Assembly (NCBI GenBank): GCA_019112895.1
Contig: DXIM01000165.1
Coordinates: 1-48,811, forward strand
Origin: Candidatus Stackebrandtia faecavium
GTDB lineage: Bacteria > Actinomycetota > Actinomycetes > Mycobacteriales > Micromonosporaceae
Length of the DNA: 48,811 nt
Direction of reading: 5' to 3'
Of this stretch, positions 1 to 7,879 are shown one piece after another (position 1 is the stretch's first letter; each line of letters opens with the position of its first letter). Below the pieces are notes generated by a model. That model was not told the DNA's origin, made no database searches, and saw only the letters and a list, made by a program, of their open reading frames with translations. A program made the translations under genes and the position numbers.

Positions 1-457
1 GCGGTGCCGTGTCGCTGGTGTCATATCCCCTCCGAGGACGAATGAGTGCGCGTGTGCCAGTCGGCACCACGTGCGCGCAATTCGCGTGTGATGGGTAAAA
101 CGAGTGCGCGGCCGGCAGGATGCGGCGCACATGTCGGGATGGGCATCACCGGGGGCGAAAAGAGGTGCGCCGGTCGGCATCGAAGAGGGTCATGTCACGG
201 ACATGACCGGTGACTACAGCGGAGCCCGCGCGCGTTCCTGCAGGTGCGGAACACGACCGACACCGGCTTCATTGCCGCACTGTTACCTTCCTGAAACCGC
301 CCGCGTCCTGTCCTATATGAACTATCTAAGGGTTAGGGATGGCATCGCGACGATAGGCTGCGTGTAGGGCACGAAAGGGTGTGTCGTGGATGCGGAGGCA
401 TTGTCGCCTGGTGGCGCAAGATGTCGGTTGTGGTTCTAAGGCCTCATGGAGGACACA
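1..457. other. Left-edge intergenic region
   Basis: No reading frame here has a convincing start or protein-like composition. The one open frame (104-367) is arginine/cysteine rich and has no ribosome binding site. The only structured element I see is a palindrome at 188-208, listed separately. Confidence 0.5.
188..208. promoter_or_regulatory. Perfect 9-bp-arm palindrome
   Basis: GGTCATGTC (188-196) and GACATGACC (200-208) are exact reverse complements separated by ACG. The odd-centred dyad has the shape of a dimeric repressor site. The nearest downstream gene starts about 250 bp away, so its target is not clear. It could be a chance palindrome. Confidence 0.35.
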
Positions 458-667
458 GTGAACACTATCAAGCGTCTCCTAGAGAACATTTATCCGTACG
501 ATGAGGATCCGGCCGAAGTGGATCGCCGTAGGTTCAAGGTTGTGGTGGATCACGTCCTCAAGAACATTCATCCCAGTCCCTGGCGCGCGCGGCTGGATGT
601 TTTGGTCGCAATTGCGGTCGTCGTTCTCTTGGGCGGTGTAATCGTGCTCGCCTGTATTTACTCGTGA
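458..667 (+). CDS. Small single-span membrane protein
   Basis: This 69-residue protein is of unknown function. Residues 1-43 are charged and probably cytoplasmic, with an acidic patch (YPYDEDPAEVD) followed by basic residues. Residues about 46-67 form one hydrophobic helix (LDVLVAIAVVVLLGGVIVLACIY) at the C-terminus, as in a tail-anchored protein. I chose the GTG at 458 because GGAGG (448-452) lies 5 nt upstream; the in-frame ATG at 446 overlaps that Shine-Dalgarno and would use none. It stands alone, with no operon partner. The membrane location is an inference from hydrophobicity. Confidence 0.6.
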   Translation: MNTIKRLLENIYPYDEDPAEVDRRRFKVVVDHVLKNIHPSPWRARLDVLVAIAVVVLLGGVIVLACIYS

Positions 668-1078
668 TCGGCGGACCGGCCGCTGATGCAGTGCGCTGCA
701 AGTTAGCCGACGCCGCATTGCGGTGACGTGTGCGTATCCGCTGTTTCGATACCGGCCCGTGGTCGGCGGCGGCAGGGGTGCTGAATAACAGCGAAACCGC
801 GGGCAACGATGAGGACTGTCGCGCTGGGCGGTCGGGCGACTTCGCCGCGGAGGAGTCATCGCCACGTCCGCGGGACTGTAGTTCCTCGCCGATCCCGATC
901 CCGTCGCACACGGGTGATCCGGGCGTCTTCGCCTGGTGCAGGTCCTCTCCGTGCGCTGTGCCGGTGCTTCGCCCTGGAGCGTGAGTGGAATCTCGGGGCT
1001 CGGCGGCCCCCGCGTCCAGAACTTCTACAGCGTGTAGATAATGGGTGCGACCAAGACGAACAGTGTGAGGGAGTCCCC
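668..1078. other. Intergenic region before the copper chaperone gene
   Basis: Overlapping frames on both strands here are rich in Arg/Ser/Pro and look non-coding. TAGATAAT (about 1034-1041) resembles a -10 element 40 bp before the lipoprotein gene, without a clear -35. GAGGGAG near 1067-1073 is that gene's ribosome binding site. Confidence 0.4.
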
Positions 1079-1657
1079 GTGAAATCAGTCCTGACCCGCC
1101 GGTTCGGTTCCGGCGCAGCGCTTGCGCTCGCGGGCGCGATGTTGTTGTCCGGCTGCGGCGGAGGTGAAGCCGAGGGCGAAAAAACCGATAAGGACCCCTC
1201 GGGGGAACTGACCGTTGAGGACGCCTGGGTCGTCAGCGCCGACGAGGGCATGACCGCCGTTTTCGGGATCCTCGACAACTCGACCGACGAGGACATCGTC
1301 GTGGAATCGGCCGAATGCGATCTTTCCCCTGTGGAACTTCATGAGATGAACATGAAAGACGGCAAAGCCAAGATGTCGCAGAAAGAGGACGGCTTCACCG
1401 TGGCATCCGGCGACTCCTATGTCCTCGAAACCGGCGGCGATCACCTGATGCTGATGGATCTTCAAGAACCCATCCACGCTGGTGACGAAATCGAGTTCAC
1501 CCTTCAGCTGGCCGACGGCGACCCAGTGAACTTCACCGCCGTGGCCAAGGATTACGCAGGCGCCGACGAAGACTACGAAGGCGGGGACGACCACAGCGAC
1601 CACGGCGACGAAGGGCACGATGACCACGGCGATGAGGGACACGCCGGGCATGACTGA
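1079..1657 (+). CDS. PCu(A)C-family copper chaperone lipoprotein
   Basis: This 192-residue extracytoplasmic copper-binding lipoprotein probably passes copper to a secreted or membrane cuproenzyme. Residues 1-25 are a lipoprotein signal with lipobox LLSGC (lipid-modified Cys26). The PCu(A)C ligand pattern is visible: His88, ten residues, Met99, then about 22 residues to HLM with His122 and Met124. The C-terminus (about 171-192) is an Asp/Gly/His tail with about eight histidines that could bind extra metal. GTG 1079 is chosen over the longer frame from 809 because it opens directly into the signal peptide and has GAGGGAG upstream. The gene overlaps the DyP peroxidase gene by a few bases, so the two are probably co-translated. 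In Streptomyces a PCu(A)C protein (ECuC) is encoded near the DyP peroxidase DtpA, which supports a copper-handling pair. Confidence 0.85.
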   Translation: MKSVLTRRFGSGAALALAGAMLLSGCGGGEAEGEKTDKDPSGELTVEDAWVVSADEGMTAVFGILDNSTDEDIVVESAECDLSPVELHEMNMKDGKAKMSQKEDGFTVASGDSYVLETGGDHLMLMDLQEPIHAGDEIEFTLQLADGDPVNFTAVAKDYAGADEDYEGGDDHSDHGDEGHDDHGDEGHAGHD

Positions 1658-2849
1658 CCGTTCCCTGCGCGTATCCCGCCGCACGATGCTGGCCGGCGGT
1701 GTCACGGCCGCATCCGGTGTCGCCGCCGGTGCCGCCGGCGCCGTGCTGTTCACGGGCGAGGAGGACGTCGCCAGCGCACCCGAACCGGTTGCCGTGGAAG
1801 CATTCCATGGCAACCATCAGGCCGGTATCGCCACGCCGCCGCAAGCCCACGCGGCCTTCCTCAGCCTCAGCCTGAAATCCGGGATCGGTCTCGAACGCTT
1901 CGCCTCGGTGCAGAAGCTGCTCAGTCAAGACGCCGAAAGACTGACCCAGGGCGAACCGCCGCTGGGTGACACCGAGCCGGAACTGGCGAAACTCGCGAAC
2001 CGGTTGACGATCACATTCGGTTTCGGCTACGAGTTGTTCGACAAGCTCGCCATCGCAGATCGGCGCCCCGGAGACTTCACGAAGCTTCCGAAATTCGAGT
2101 TGGACCGGCTCGACGAGAAATGGAACGGCGGCGACGTCCTGCTGCAGATCTGCGCCGACGACGCCACCACCGTGGCCCACGCCCTTCGGATGTGCGTCAA
2201 GGATTCCCGCTCCATCGCCAAGGTCAGATGGGTGATGCGGGGCTTCAGGCAGGCACCGCCGGTCATCGATGAGGGTGCGACTCCGCGCAACACGATGGGC
2301 CAGCTCGACGGTACGGCTAATCCGGCCCCTGGCGGCGAGGCGTTCGCCGAGACGGTGTGGCGAGACGGCGACGACGCCACGAAGAACGGGTCCGTTCTTG
2401 TTGTGCGGCGTATCCGCACCGAGTTGGAGACCTGGGACGCAGTCGACCCGGCGGTGAAGGAAATGTCGATCGGCCGCGCCCTGGATACGGGTGCGCCGCT
2501 GACTGGTAAAAACGAGCACGACGAGCCCGATTTCGATGCCACCAATGATCTCGGTTTCACCGTGATCCCGCCGAAATCGCATATCCGTCGCGCCCAGCTT
2601 GAGGACGGCCGACAGATCTTTCGTCGGGTGTACAACTACGACGATCAGGTCTCGGCCGACGGCACGAGCGACACCGGATTGATCTTCGCGTCGTACCAGA
2701 AGGACATCGCCACGTTTGCCGACATCCAGGCGCAGCTTGACAACGGCGACATGTTGAACGATTGGGTGACGGCGATCGGCTCTTCCGAGTTCTTGATACC
2801 GCCGGGATGCGAGCCCGGTGGTTGGGTCGGCGAGACATTGTTCGGCTGA
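1650..2849 (+). CDS. Tat-exported DyP-type heme peroxidase
   Basis: This 399-residue dye-decolorizing peroxidase of the EfeB/DtpA type is a heme enzyme using H2O2 outside the membrane. Its N-terminus carries a Tat signal: a basic region with SRRTM followed by an Ala/Gly-rich hydrophobic stretch. The DyP signature GxxDG is GQLDG at about 217-221, holding the distal Asp. NHQAGI is typical of the family, and His311 in SHIRR fits the proximal heme ligand. The start is ambiguous among ATG 1620, 1632 and 1650; 1650 gives a normal-length Tat n-region and overlaps the upstream stop. The pairing with a copper chaperone resembles Streptomyces, where DtpA helps mature a copper radical oxidase. No such oxidase is in this window, and the role in iron or copper handling is inferred. 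Confidence 0.88.
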   Translation: MTDRSLRVSRRTMLAGGVTAASGVAAGAAGAVLFTGEEDVASAPEPVAVEAFHGNHQAGIATPPQAHAAFLSLSLKSGIGLERFASVQKLLSQDAERLTQGEPPLGDTEPELAKLANRLTITFGFGYELFDKLAIADRRPGDFTKLPKFELDRLDEKWNGGDVLLQICADDATTVAHALRMCVKDSRSIAKVRWVMRGFRQAPPVIDEGATPRNTMGQLDGTANPAPGGEAFAETVWRDGDDATKNGSVLVVRRIRTELETWDAVDPAVKEMSIGRALDTGAPLTGKNEHDEPDFDATNDLGFTVIPPKSHIRRAQLEDGRQIFRRVYNYDDQVSADGTSDTGLIFASYQKDIATFADIQAQLDNGDMLNDWVTAIGSSEFLIPPGCEPGGWVGETLFG

Positions 2850-2857
2850 ACGACGGT

Positions 2858-3292
2858 TCAACAGGCCCGCGCGACCAGCTCCTTGGCCTCAGTAATGACG
2901 TCGTCGATGCGGGCGGTCAGGTCGCCGGAGTCGGTGACAATCTTGTGTGCGATGGCGAGCTGGTGGACGACGTAGTCGTCCACAGGTACCTCGTCCAGGA
3001 GGTGTTCTTCCCGTTCGCTCAGCACGCCGCGGACGAGGGCCTCTGCGGCCAGTGGCTTGAATCCGGGGGCGTTGACGTATTCGGCGCGGGCCTCGGTGAT
3101 GAGCTGGTCGATGGCCTCCCGTGACGAGTCCGCGCCGAAGCGGCTGCGCAGCGCCAGCGTGAAGACCGCGGCGGTGAGCGCGACTTTATAGGGGCCGTGC
3201 CCTCCGGCGAAGTCTTCGATCAGGGCCTCGGCTTCGGCGTAATCGCCGAGCAGCTGGGCTTTGATCACGTTGGCATGGTCGATATCAGACAT
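2858..3292 (-). CDS. Hypothetical helical protein
   Basis: This 144-residue, acidic, mostly alpha-helical soluble protein is not one I recognise. There is no signal peptide, membrane span or catalytic motif. The ATG at 3292 follows GAAGG by about 9 nt. It converges on the DyP gene with 8 bp between stops, and is transcribed away from the coiled-coil gene at 3616. The pattern of paired helices with conserved-looking Ala/Leu positions could fit a TPR-like fold, but I cannot show this. Confidence 0.6.
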   Translation of the reverse strand: MSDIDHANVIKAQLLGDYAEAEALIEDFAGGHGPYKVALTAAVFTLALRSRFGADSSREAIDQLITEARAEYVNAPGFKPLAAEALVRGVLSEREEHLLDEVPVDDYVVHQLAIAHKIVTDSGDLTARIDDVITEAKELVARAC

Positions 3293-3615
3293 TGCGACGA
3301 ACCTTCACACTGTGCCGGTTGAGATTTCGAGGTGTCTAACGATGAATATGTAACTTGGTAACTACATAAGCTCGCTTATCTTGCGTCAGTGGAGGATGTC
3401 ACGACTTCGGTTGCGGTGGACTGATATGCGGTTGCATGGGCGTGGCTTGGGGGTGCGTCATGTCCGTAACTTCTTGGGCGGCTCAGGTCGTCTTGCGGTC
3501 CGGTCCACCGGACAGGGCCGAGCCCGATCGGACATTTGGGTGACTCTAAGTATTCAGATAAGTTGATTCCTGCAATCCCTTGCTGGGGCGAAAAACATCA
3601 GGAACTGGAGCATCA
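3293..3615. promoter_or_regulatory. Divergent intergenic region with two palindromes
   Basis: This region lies between two divergently transcribed small genes. ATAAGC-TC-GCTTAT (3366-3379) and GTCCGGT-CC-ACCGGAC (3498-3513) are perfect palindromes. Just upstream of the first is a direct repeat GTAAC-TTG-GTAAC (about 3350-3362). These may be operators or promoter elements for one or both genes. No clear -35/-10 pair was identified. Confidence 0.4.
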
Positions 3616-3870
3616 ATGGCCTCTTTGGATGAATTCATCACGCAGGCGCAGACCGACATCTCCGAGGTCAAGGAGGCCTCCACGAGCATGGAGAAGACGA
3701 AAAGCCTCGCGGAAGAACTGTCGAGCCAATTCCAATCGCTGTCCGCCGAAGCCATGGCCACGGGTGCCGAACAGCTGAAGAAGCAGGTCGAGGAGGCGCA
3801 GCAGATGCTCGCGCCTGCCATATCGAAGCTCGAAGAGGCGATCAGTTCCGCCGAAGGCATGAAGAACTAA
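3616..3870 (+). CDS. Small coiled-coil protein
   Basis: This 84-residue protein is dominated by Glu/Lys/Gln/Ser/Ala heptads, consistent with one long coiled coil, and has no cysteines, membrane span or signal. I chose ATG 3616 because GGAG (3607-3610) lies 5 nt upstream; the longer frame from 3580 has no ribosome site. It resembles small actinobacterial helical proteins of unknown function (possibly the DUF6244 group), but that assignment is from memory and uncertain. It converges with helD downstream, and its own control region holds two palindromes. Confidence 0.65.
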   Translation: MASLDEFITQAQTDISEVKEASTSMEKTKSLAEELSSQFQSLSAEAMATGAEQLKKQVEEAQQMLAPAISKLEEAISSAEGMKN

Positions 3871-3917
3871 CACGGCGTCAACCGCCACGGCCGCAAGAGG
3901 GACACCGAAAAGGACGG

Positions 3918-5891
3918 TTACGTCGAAAGCTGTGGCGGCAACGGTTTCGCGTGCACAATCGTCAAACGCGAAACGGCGCGTGTCAACACCACGTAGAGTC
4001 GGCGCAGGCCCATGCTTTCCGCCGCAACGATATCGGCCGGCTCCGCCACGATCACATGATCGTATTCGAGACCTTTGGCCACCGTGGCCGGAACAACTTC
4101 CACATTGTCTTCGTGCGTGGGCGACAACATGTCCGCGATCGCTGCCGTCTGCGAATCCGGCACGATCACGCCGATCGACCCCTCGAACTGCTGCGCGGAC
4201 TTCACTGCGCTCACGATCTCCTCACGCAGGTCCGTCGTTTCGCGCACCTCCAGCTCGCCATCGGAACGCAGGGACAGGGCGGCCGGTACATCGACTCCAA
4301 GGTGCGGCAACAGTCGGTTCGCGAGCGCGATGATCGCTGCCGGGACACGAAAACCCGTGGTCAACTCGACTATCTCGCCATCGGATTTGCCCAGGTGTTC
4401 CAACGACTCCGTCCACGCCCGCGACGTCCACGGCGACGTTCCCTGGGCGAGATCGCCCAACACCGTGATCGACCCGTGCCGGCTGCGGCGCGCGATCGCG
4501 CGGCACTGCATCGCCGACAGGTCCTGGGCCTCGTCCACGACGATGTGCCCGAAACCGTGTTGCCGGTCGAGAAGCCCGGCAACCTCATCGACCAAGACGG
4601 CGTCGGCGCTGGTGTATTTCGGCGTTTTCGTGCGCGACGCGAGCGTGTCGCACTGGTGCGCATCGAAAATCCCGTCGGCCGCTTGCGCACGAAATTCGCT
4701 GTCCGTCAGCAGACGAGCGACGACTTTCTTCGCGTCCAGCTTCGGCCACACCTCGTCGAGAAAACCGGTGACGATCTTGTTTCGACCCATACGCCGGACC
4801 CAGGCGTCCGATGGGGATTCGCCGGACCGTATCTCGGCCTGGCGGCGCAGCCCGTACACGACCTGGGCGCGGACACGTTCGCGCCCGACCAGGTAGGGAA
4901 GGCCTTCGTCCTGGGCATCGCTGACCGCGTTACGCAGGTACTCGACGCCGAGGCGCCACCGCCACCCGTCGCTGGGGACCATCAACGAATCCTCGGGTAG
5001 GCGCACATGCTGCCACACAGCTCGATGCAGGACACGCGCCATGTCGGCGTCGTGTTTCAGCAGCGCCGCCTCGAGCGTGTCCTCGCCGCGGACGTTGACG
5101 CCGTCGAACAACGCGTCGATCGTCGTCTGTGTGACATCGACTTCGCCCAAAGTGGGCAAGACATCGTTGATGTACGTCATGAACGCGCTGTTGGGTCCCA
5201 CGACGAGCACTCCCGAACGCGCCAACTGTTGCCGAAACGCGTACAGGAGGTAGGCGGCACGGTGTAGACCGACGGCGGTCTTACCGGTGCCGGGAGCACC
5301 CTGGACGCAAATCGTGGTCGCCAACTCGGTACGGACCAGGTCGTCTTGTTCCGGCTGGATTGTGGCGACGATGTCGCGCATCGGCCCCGACCGCGGCCGT
5401 TCGATCTCTTGCGCGAGGATCGACGACGATTCCCCCAGTTCGCTACCGGCAGCCAGGTTCTCGTCTTCGAAGCTGGTGAGGGTTCCGCCGTCGAAACCGA
5501 AGCGTCGACGCGTGATGATGTTCAGGGGCTTACGCACCGAGGCCTGATAGAACGCGCGAGACAAGGGCGCCCGCCAGTCCAGCACCATCGGCTTGCCGTT
5601 GGCATCGACGACGTGACGTCGACCGATATGGAAGTCCTCGTTGGACGCGGAGGTGTCCGGGTCGACGGTGTCGCCGAAATACAGGCGCCCGAAGAACAGG
5701 GGCGTGTCGGGCCGGTCGGCGAGGTCCGCCAGGCGCTGCATGCGCAGTCTGCCCAGTGCCCAGGCCGCCAATTCGTCGCCGGTGTTGTCGGTGATTTTCT
5801 CGGTGCGGTCGCGCATGTGACCCAGGGCGACCCGGGATTGTTCGAGATGGAGACGTTCACGGTCCAGGACCGTGTGAACAGTGTCGTGCAT
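3918..5891 (-). CDS. helD: HelD-like RNA polymerase recycling ATPase (UvrD/Rep superfamily 1)
   Basis: This 657-residue protein has the superfamily-1 helicase fold of HelD, which binds stalled or post-termination RNA polymerase and releases it from nucleic acid. Walker A is GAPGTGKT (198-205), Walker B is VVDEAQDLS (about 451-459), and the motif III region is VLGDLAQGTSPW. A second RecA-like domain ends with RRLYVVLTRAVSRLTIVH. The HelD-typical block FFGRLYFGD...FHIGRRHVVD precedes the ATPase. ATG 5891 has AGAAGG about 8 nt upstream. The frame stays open upstream to about 6006 but holds no ATG, GTG or TTG. The N-terminal helical part before that block is only about 60 residues, apparently shorter than in well-studied mycobacterial HelD, so the arm reaching the polymerase channel may be reduced. 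Confidence 0.88.
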   Translation of the reverse strand: MHDTVHTVLDRERLHLEQSRVALGHMRDRTEKITDNTGDELAAWALGRLRMQRLADLADRPDTPLFFGRLYFGDTVDPDTSASNEDFHIGRRHVVDANGKPMVLDWRAPLSRAFYQASVRKPLNIITRRRFGFDGGTLTSFEDENLAAGSELGESSSILAQEIERPRSGPMRDIVATIQPEQDDLVRTELATTICVQGAPGTGKTAVGLHRAAYLLYAFRQQLARSGVLVVGPNSAFMTYINDVLPTLGEVDVTQTTIDALFDGVNVRGEDTLEAALLKHDADMARVLHRAVWQHVRLPEDSLMVPSDGWRWRLGVEYLRNAVSDAQDEGLPYLVGRERVRAQVVYGLRRQAEIRSGESPSDAWVRRMGRNKIVTGFLDEVWPKLDAKKVVARLLTDSEFRAQAADGIFDAHQCDTLASRTKTPKYTSADAVLVDEVAGLLDRQHGFGHIVVDEAQDLSAMQCRAIARRSRHGSITVLGDLAQGTSPWTSRAWTESLEHLGKSDGEIVELTTGFRVPAAIIALANRLLPHLGVDVPAALSLRSDGELEVRETTDLREEIVSAVKSAQQFEGSIGVIVPDSQTAAIADMLSPTHEDNVEVVPATVAKGLEYDHVIVAEPADIVAAESMGLRRLYVVLTRAVSRLTIVHAKPLPPQLST

Positions 5892-6184
5892 GAGATGTGC
5901 CTTCTGCGCATGTGGAACCCACTGCCGCAGGCCCGGCCGCGGGGCACGCGTCCGGCTTCGCCCGGCTGGACGGGCCGCATCCGGGTGGGACGCGGACGCT
6001 ACAGCCTACTGCATGGGCGAGCAGTGGCCGGTTGTCGATCTCGCCACTCTGGGCCAAAGGCGGCGACGGGGCCGGGGCGGCGAATGATCCGTGCGTCCGG
6101 TTCAGCGGACGCATACGTGGTCGGGCCGGTTGATGCCGCGACGACGATCCCGGCGTCGCTACGAACGAGCGGGGGTCGCTGCCT

Positions 6185-6637
6185 TCAGAAGTCGCGGAAT
6201 TGTGACGGATCGTTGACCGACGTTCCGCGATACTCCGGTTGTTCTCCCGATGGCACGAGATCTTCGTAGTAGCCGAGCCGGTTGCCCCAGGGGTCGTCGA
6301 AGTCGACGAACGCGACCACGCCCGGCAACTGCGACGGGTCCGAGTGCCGGATGCCCGTGCCATCCAGAAACTCGATCGCGGCGGAAAGGTCCGTCACACG
6401 AAAACGAACCCGGTTGGTCAGCGCCGCGGCTTCGTGGGACCCGGCGACCTGGAACCAGCATTCCTGCGAGGCGATCGGGGCCCATTCGAAGAAGTCGTCG
6501 TGCGGCGCGAATTCCGGTTCGCGCCCGAAAAGGCGACTGTAGTAATCCCGAGCGACGCGGGCATCGTTCGCCGGAACATAGACTTGAAGGGTCATGCCTG
6601 TCGTGTGTGGAGCCCCCGGGGTCCTGCCGTTCGCCAT
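6185..6637 (-). CDS. Single-domain VOC (glyoxalase/bleomycin-resistance fold) protein
   Basis: This 150-residue protein has one vicinal-oxygen-chelate domain with two beta-alpha-beta-beta-beta halves: TLQVYVPANDARVARDYYSR near the start and FVDFDDPWGNRLGYYE near the end. Family members bind metals, sequester drugs or act on small electrophiles; the substrate here is unknown. ATG 6637 is preferred over an in-frame TTG at 6673 because GAGG precedes it by about 9 nt and the fold starts soon after. It is divergent from mqnA, with about 140 bp between starts. It is separate from, and shorter than, the three two-domain VOC genes at 13.7-16.2 kb. Confidence 0.75.
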   Translation of the reverse strand: MANGRTPGAPHTTGMTLQVYVPANDARVARDYYSRLFGREPEFAPHDDFFEWAPIASQECWFQVAGSHEAAALTNRVRFRVTDLSAAIEFLDGTGIRHSDPSQLPGVVAFVDFDDPWGNRLGYYEDLVPSGEQPEYRGTSVNDPSQFRDF

Positions 6638-6778
6638 GGGCTCAAGCCTCGCGCGGGCCGGCTTCGATGTCAATCGAGAGGTCGGCCAGCACCACGGACC
6701 GTCTGCGAAATGGTGTCTGCGTCACTTGACGGACGCCGTGCCTTTCCCCGATGCCACATTGGGCGTAACGTTCGCGTC

Positions 6779-7627
6779 ATGAATGACGTGCGGCGCCCCC
6801 GAGTAGGTCACATCGAGTTCCTGAATTGCCTGCCGATTTATTGGGGGCTGATGCGGTCCGGTGCACTGATCGACGTCGAGTTGACACGCGCCACACCTGT
6901 CGAACTTAACGATGCGCTCGTGGCGGGCGAGCTCGATATCGCGCCCATCAGTCTCGTCGAGTACCTGCGGCACGCCGAGGACCTGCTGTTGTTGCCTGGC
7001 GTCGCCGTCGGCAGCGACGGCCCCGTCTTGAGCGTGAACATCGTGCACGAGCGTCCACTTGAGGCGCTGCAGGGCGGCCGTGTCGCGCTCGGTTCCTCGT
7101 CGCGGACCGGTGTGTTGCTCGCACAGATGCTGTTGGCTGAGCGTTACGGCCTGACAACCGAGTTCTTCCGTGCTGAGCCGGATGTGCCGCGAATGATGCG
7201 CGAAGCGGACGCCGGGGTCGTCATCGGCGATGTGGCGCTGCGTGCGATGTATGAGGCGCCGAAGCAGGGCTTGACCGTGACCGATCTCGGTTCGCAATGG
7301 CGGCAATGGTCGGGGCTGCCGATGGTGTTTGCGGTGTGGGCGGTGCGGCGCGAGTTCGCGCAGCAGCACCCCGGGATCGTCAAGGGCGTGCACGATGCGT
7401 TCCAGCGTTCGTTGAGTCTGTGCCTTTCAGAGCTGGACGCGGTGGCCGAATCGGCGGCGCGTTGGGAACCGTTCGACGCCGCGACCTTGGCGGGTTATTT
7501 CCGCGCGCTCGATTTCTCACTTGGTGAGCGGCAGCTGGACGGTCTGCGCGCCTTCGCGCGCAAGGCCGCGCAGGCGGGTGAGGTGCCGCCGTTGCCCGCC
7601 GGAGGGCCCGAGCTCTTTCAGATCTGA
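6779..7627 (+). CDS. mqnA: Chorismate dehydratase (futalosine menaquinone pathway)
   Basis: This 282-residue MqnA-family protein has a periplasmic-binding-protein-like fold. It converts chorismate to 3-[(1-carboxyvinyl)oxy]benzoate, the first committed step of the futalosine route to menaquinone. Characteristic stretches are VGHIEFLNCLPIYWGL near the start, DIAPISLVEYLR, LGSSSRTGVLLAQMLL and GDVALRAMYE. The length is normal. The longer frame from 6239 runs through the VOC gene on the other strand and is rejected; ATG 6779 starts just ahead of conserved sequence, though its ribosome site is weak. mqnC and menG lie about 10 kb downstream; mqnB, mqnD and mqnE are not in the window. Confidence 0.9.
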   Translation: MNDVRRPRVGHIEFLNCLPIYWGLMRSGALIDVELTRATPVELNDALVAGELDIAPISLVEYLRHAEDLLLLPGVAVGSDGPVLSVNIVHERPLEALQGGRVALGSSSRTGVLLAQMLLAERYGLTTEFFRAEPDVPRMMREADAGVVIGDVALRAMYEAPKQGLTVTDLGSQWRQWSGLPMVFAVWAVRREFAQQHPGIVKGVHDAFQRSLSLCLSELDAVAESAARWEPFDAATLAGYFRALDFSLGERQLDGLRAFARKAAQAGEVPPLPAGGPELFQI

Positions 7628-7652
7628 CCGGTCTGCACGACCGTGCTCCGCG

Positions 7653-7704
7653 CGGTGCGGACGAGCGTCGTGACGAGAACGGCGCGTCCGCGCGGTCCGC
7701 ACCG
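7653..7704 (+). other. Stem-loop downstream of mqnA
   Basis: CGGTGCGGAC (7653-7662) pairs exactly with GTCCGCACCG (7695-7704). The 32-nt loop contains a smaller CGTC-GT-GACG hairpin. It sits 25 nt after the mqnA stop. No U-tract follows, so it is at best a non-canonical terminator or mRNA-stabilising hairpin. Confidence 0.35.
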
Positions 7705-7879
7705 GCTGGTACCACCTTGTGCCGTGGCGACGCCGCGTCACGCTGAAGTGGACGTTTCTGCTCCTTTTGCGCATTAGCATCCGAGTCCTGGCCAGCACAA
7801 AAACCGTGCCCGCGAAACCCGGCCGGGGAAGCGGAATCTGGGTGACGGGGACATCGTGCGACACGAGGGGGAATTGTGG

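Noticed and set aside
104-367. An 87-codon plus-strand frame in the left-edge gap
   Set aside because: No ribosome site, Arg/Cys/Pro-rich composition, and it crosses the palindrome at 188-208. It looks like random high-GC sequence.
1533-2861. A 442-codon minus-strand frame opposite the DyP peroxidase gene
   Set aside because: It is the antisense shadow of a clearly recognised gene and has Arg/His-rich composition without domains.
6239-6778. N-terminal extension of mqnA by 180 codons
   Set aside because: It runs antisense through the VOC gene and shows no similarity to MqnA; the family normally starts at the MNDVRRPRVGHIEFLN segment.
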